From positions 1-7,582 of the forward strand of contig CALGLS010000317.1 in the NCBI GenBank assembly GCA_937959375.1: a DNA stretch of 7,582 nucleotides, given 5' to 3'. How positions within the stretch are numbered: the first letter of the stretch is position 1; every line of letters starts with the position of its first letter. This document shows positions 6,715 through 7,582 of the stretch, piece after piece. The position numbers and the translations under genes were made by a program. The DNA is from an uncultured Saprospiraceae bacterium (GTDB lineage Bacteria; Bacteroidota; Bacteroidia; Chitinophagales; Saprospiraceae). The notes below the pieces were generated by a model. That model was not told where the DNA came from. It worked only from the letters and a program-made list of their open reading frames with translations, and made no database searches.

Positions 6715-6803
6715 CCAACTGCTACAAATAATCCGACACCTTTGGTTTATAAGCTAATGAGTTAGCAACTAGAACAATTTCTTTCATCAAAATGTAATTT
6801 ATC

Positions 6804-7582
6804 ATGAAACGTATCAAATTTAAAAAGACGGACGTAGCATTCAAGAAAGAATTATTTCAACGTGTGAACCAATATTTTAAAAACAACAACATTGAGAAGA
6901 CGGGCAATCAATTCCTTTTCATCAAGAGTGGGTTATTGTTAGCGGCATATATTGTTGTTTATTTATTGTTGATTATTTCGACAAGTCCGACGGCGCTTTT
7001 TTCTTGTTATATTTCATTAGGCGTGCTAACTATTTTTGTGGCATTGAATATTGGTCATGATGCAGCACATCACACCTTTTCTTCTAACAAGAAAGTCAAT
7101 AATTTACTTTTGTACTCGTTTGATTTTCTAGGAGCGAGTGGCTATTTGTGGCGTTTAAAGCATGTGCATTCGCATCATCCCCATGTTAATATTCCAGATA
7201 TGGATGGTGATATTAAGCAAAGTAATTTGGTTCGTATATTTCCGAATGCCCCCTATTTGTCATTCCACCAATACCAATATTTGTACATGCCGATCTTGTA
7301 TATGTTTTATACCTTGCATTGGTTGTTGTTTAGAGATTTTAAGGATTACCTAGCTATTAACATCAGTGGTAAACCCAATCACGAACACGAGAAAAAAGAA
7401 TACCTAAAGTTTATGCTTGGTAAAATTATTTTCTTTAGCAGAATGATTTTGCTGCCCTATTTTTTGTTGCCGTTTTCATTGAGTACGATACTTTTAGGGT
7501 TTTTGATTTTTCATTTTGCGGCAAGCTTTACTGTTGCCTTGGCACTTGTTTCTGCGCATATTGGTGAAGACTCTGTTTATCC
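6804..7582 (+). CDS. Membrane fatty-acid desaturase (3' truncated by window edge)
   Basis: ATG at 6804 opens a frame that runs uninterrupted for 259 codons to the right edge; family members are usually about 340-370 residues, so roughly the last quarter is missing. Two of the three iron-binding histidine boxes are present: HDAAHH (residues 85-90) and HVHSHH (120-125), the latter followed by VNIPDMDGDI as is typical of acyl-CoA/acyl-lipid (linoleoyl-type, Delta6-like) desaturases. The third box (QxxHH type) would lie beyond the window. Hydrophobic segments around 41-60, 65-84, 160-177 and 206-250 fit a multi-pass inner-membrane enzyme; there is no fused cytochrome b5 domain at the N-terminus. 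The enzyme would introduce a double bond into acyl chains using oxygen and electrons from a separate donor, adjusting membrane fluidity. Regiospecificity cannot be read from the sequence. The start is supported by the basic N-terminal stretch KRIKFKK and lack of an earlier in-frame alternative; no Shine-Dalgarno is visible. Confidence 0.92.
   Translation, partial: MKRIKFKKTDVAFKKELFQRVNQYFKNNNIEKTGNQFLFIKSGLLLAAYIVVYLLLIISTSPTALFSCYISLGVLTIFVALNIGHDAAHHTFSSNKKVNNLLLYSFDFLGASGYLWRLKHVHSHHPHVNIPDMDGDIKQSNLVRIFPNAPYLSFHQYQYLYMPILYMFYTLHWLLFRDFKDYLAINISGKPNHEHEKKEYLKFMLGKIIFFSRMILLPYFLLPFSLSTILLGFLIFHFAASFTVALALVSAHIGEDSVY

Larger units (their letters stand above)
6320..6803. other. Divergent intergenic region, 484 bp, no gene
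   Basis: This spacer separates the leftward lipoprotein gene from the rightward desaturase. It holds a small hairpin CTCAC-aaaag-GTGAG (6358-6372), a nested hairpin with a GAAA loop (6386-6458), a TTGAAA/TTTCAA inverted repeat (6582-6587, 6595-6600), and a pair of operator-like sites (6667-6685 and 6703-6714). CACCTTTG at 6737-6744 is one mismatch from the -7 consensus TAnnTTTG and would place the desaturase transcript start near 6750. No protein-coding frame with supporting features is seen. A region this long without a gene may contain an untranslated leader or small RNA. Confidence 0.6.

Noticed and set aside
6612..6739. Possible short inverted-repeat element with ends GTGTCGG (6612-6618) and CCGACAC (6733-6739)
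   Set aside because: The arms are only 7 bp and I see no target-site duplication flanking them, so a miniature transposon is not supported.
5621..6803. Integron attC sites around the lipoprotein gene
   Set aside because: The hairpins lack the paired RYYYAAC and GTTRRRY core sites, and there is no integrase gene in the window.
4440..6803. tRNA, rRNA or known riboswitch in the non-coding spacers
   Set aside because: No cloverleaf, CCA end, rRNA-like stretch or conserved riboswitch core was found in any of the three spacers.
7162..7353. A rightward 63-residue frame inside the desaturase gene
   Set aside because: It is an out-of-frame shadow of the desaturase, whose own frame carries both histidine boxes.

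Overview
The window is a stretch of AT-rich chromosome from a member of the Bacteroidota, most likely a marine or aquatic Flavobacteriia- or Saprospiria-like lineage. Four things point there. One secreted protein ends in a type IX secretion (T9SS type A) sorting domain with a YPNP motif. Thrombospondin type-3 repeats alternate with beta-domains in that protein. A Pif1-type helicase carries the HRDC plus C-terminal helix-turn-helix tail common in that phylum. Start codons lack Shine-Dalgarno sequences and sit behind A/T-rich leaders. I cannot name the species.

Layout from left to right. (1) 2-1834, +: the 3' part of a large cell-surface protein. It begins inside the C-terminal catalytic block of a vanadium-dependent haloperoxidase/PAP2 domain (SR...GGIH), continues through three tandem 393-bp modules (calcium-binding TSP3 stretch plus an unnamed Cys-containing beta-domain), then a fibronectin-like domain and the T9SS tail. 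(2) 1883-1919: a perfect 16-bp stem hairpin between convergent genes, probably a two-way terminator. (3) 1959-4439, -: a complete 826-residue Pif1-like DNA helicase with HRDC and HTH domains. (4) 4440-4870: a non-coding divergent intergenic region with a perfect 19-bp dyad. (5) 4871-5620, +: an unrecognised secreted protein of 249 residues with a polyproline tail. (6) 5621-5767: a convergent spacer with hairpins. (7) 5768-6319, -: an unrecognised small lipoprotein of 183 residues. (8) 6320-6803: a 484-bp divergent intergenic region holding a nested hairpin with a GAAA loop and a pair of TCGATATTCGATA-type operator-like sites. (9) 6804-7582, +: the first 259 codons of a membrane fatty-acid desaturase, cut by the right edge.

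The genes do not form an operon: neighbours alternate in orientation (+ - + - +), so each is probably transcribed alone. I see no shared pathway. The window reads as ordinary core chromosome with surface/envelope genes. I found no tRNA, rRNA, CRISPR array, transposase, integrase or toxin-antitoxin gene. The parts most worth following up are the duplicated modules in the haloperoxidase-like protein, the operator pair in front of the desaturase, and the nested hairpin at 6386-6458.
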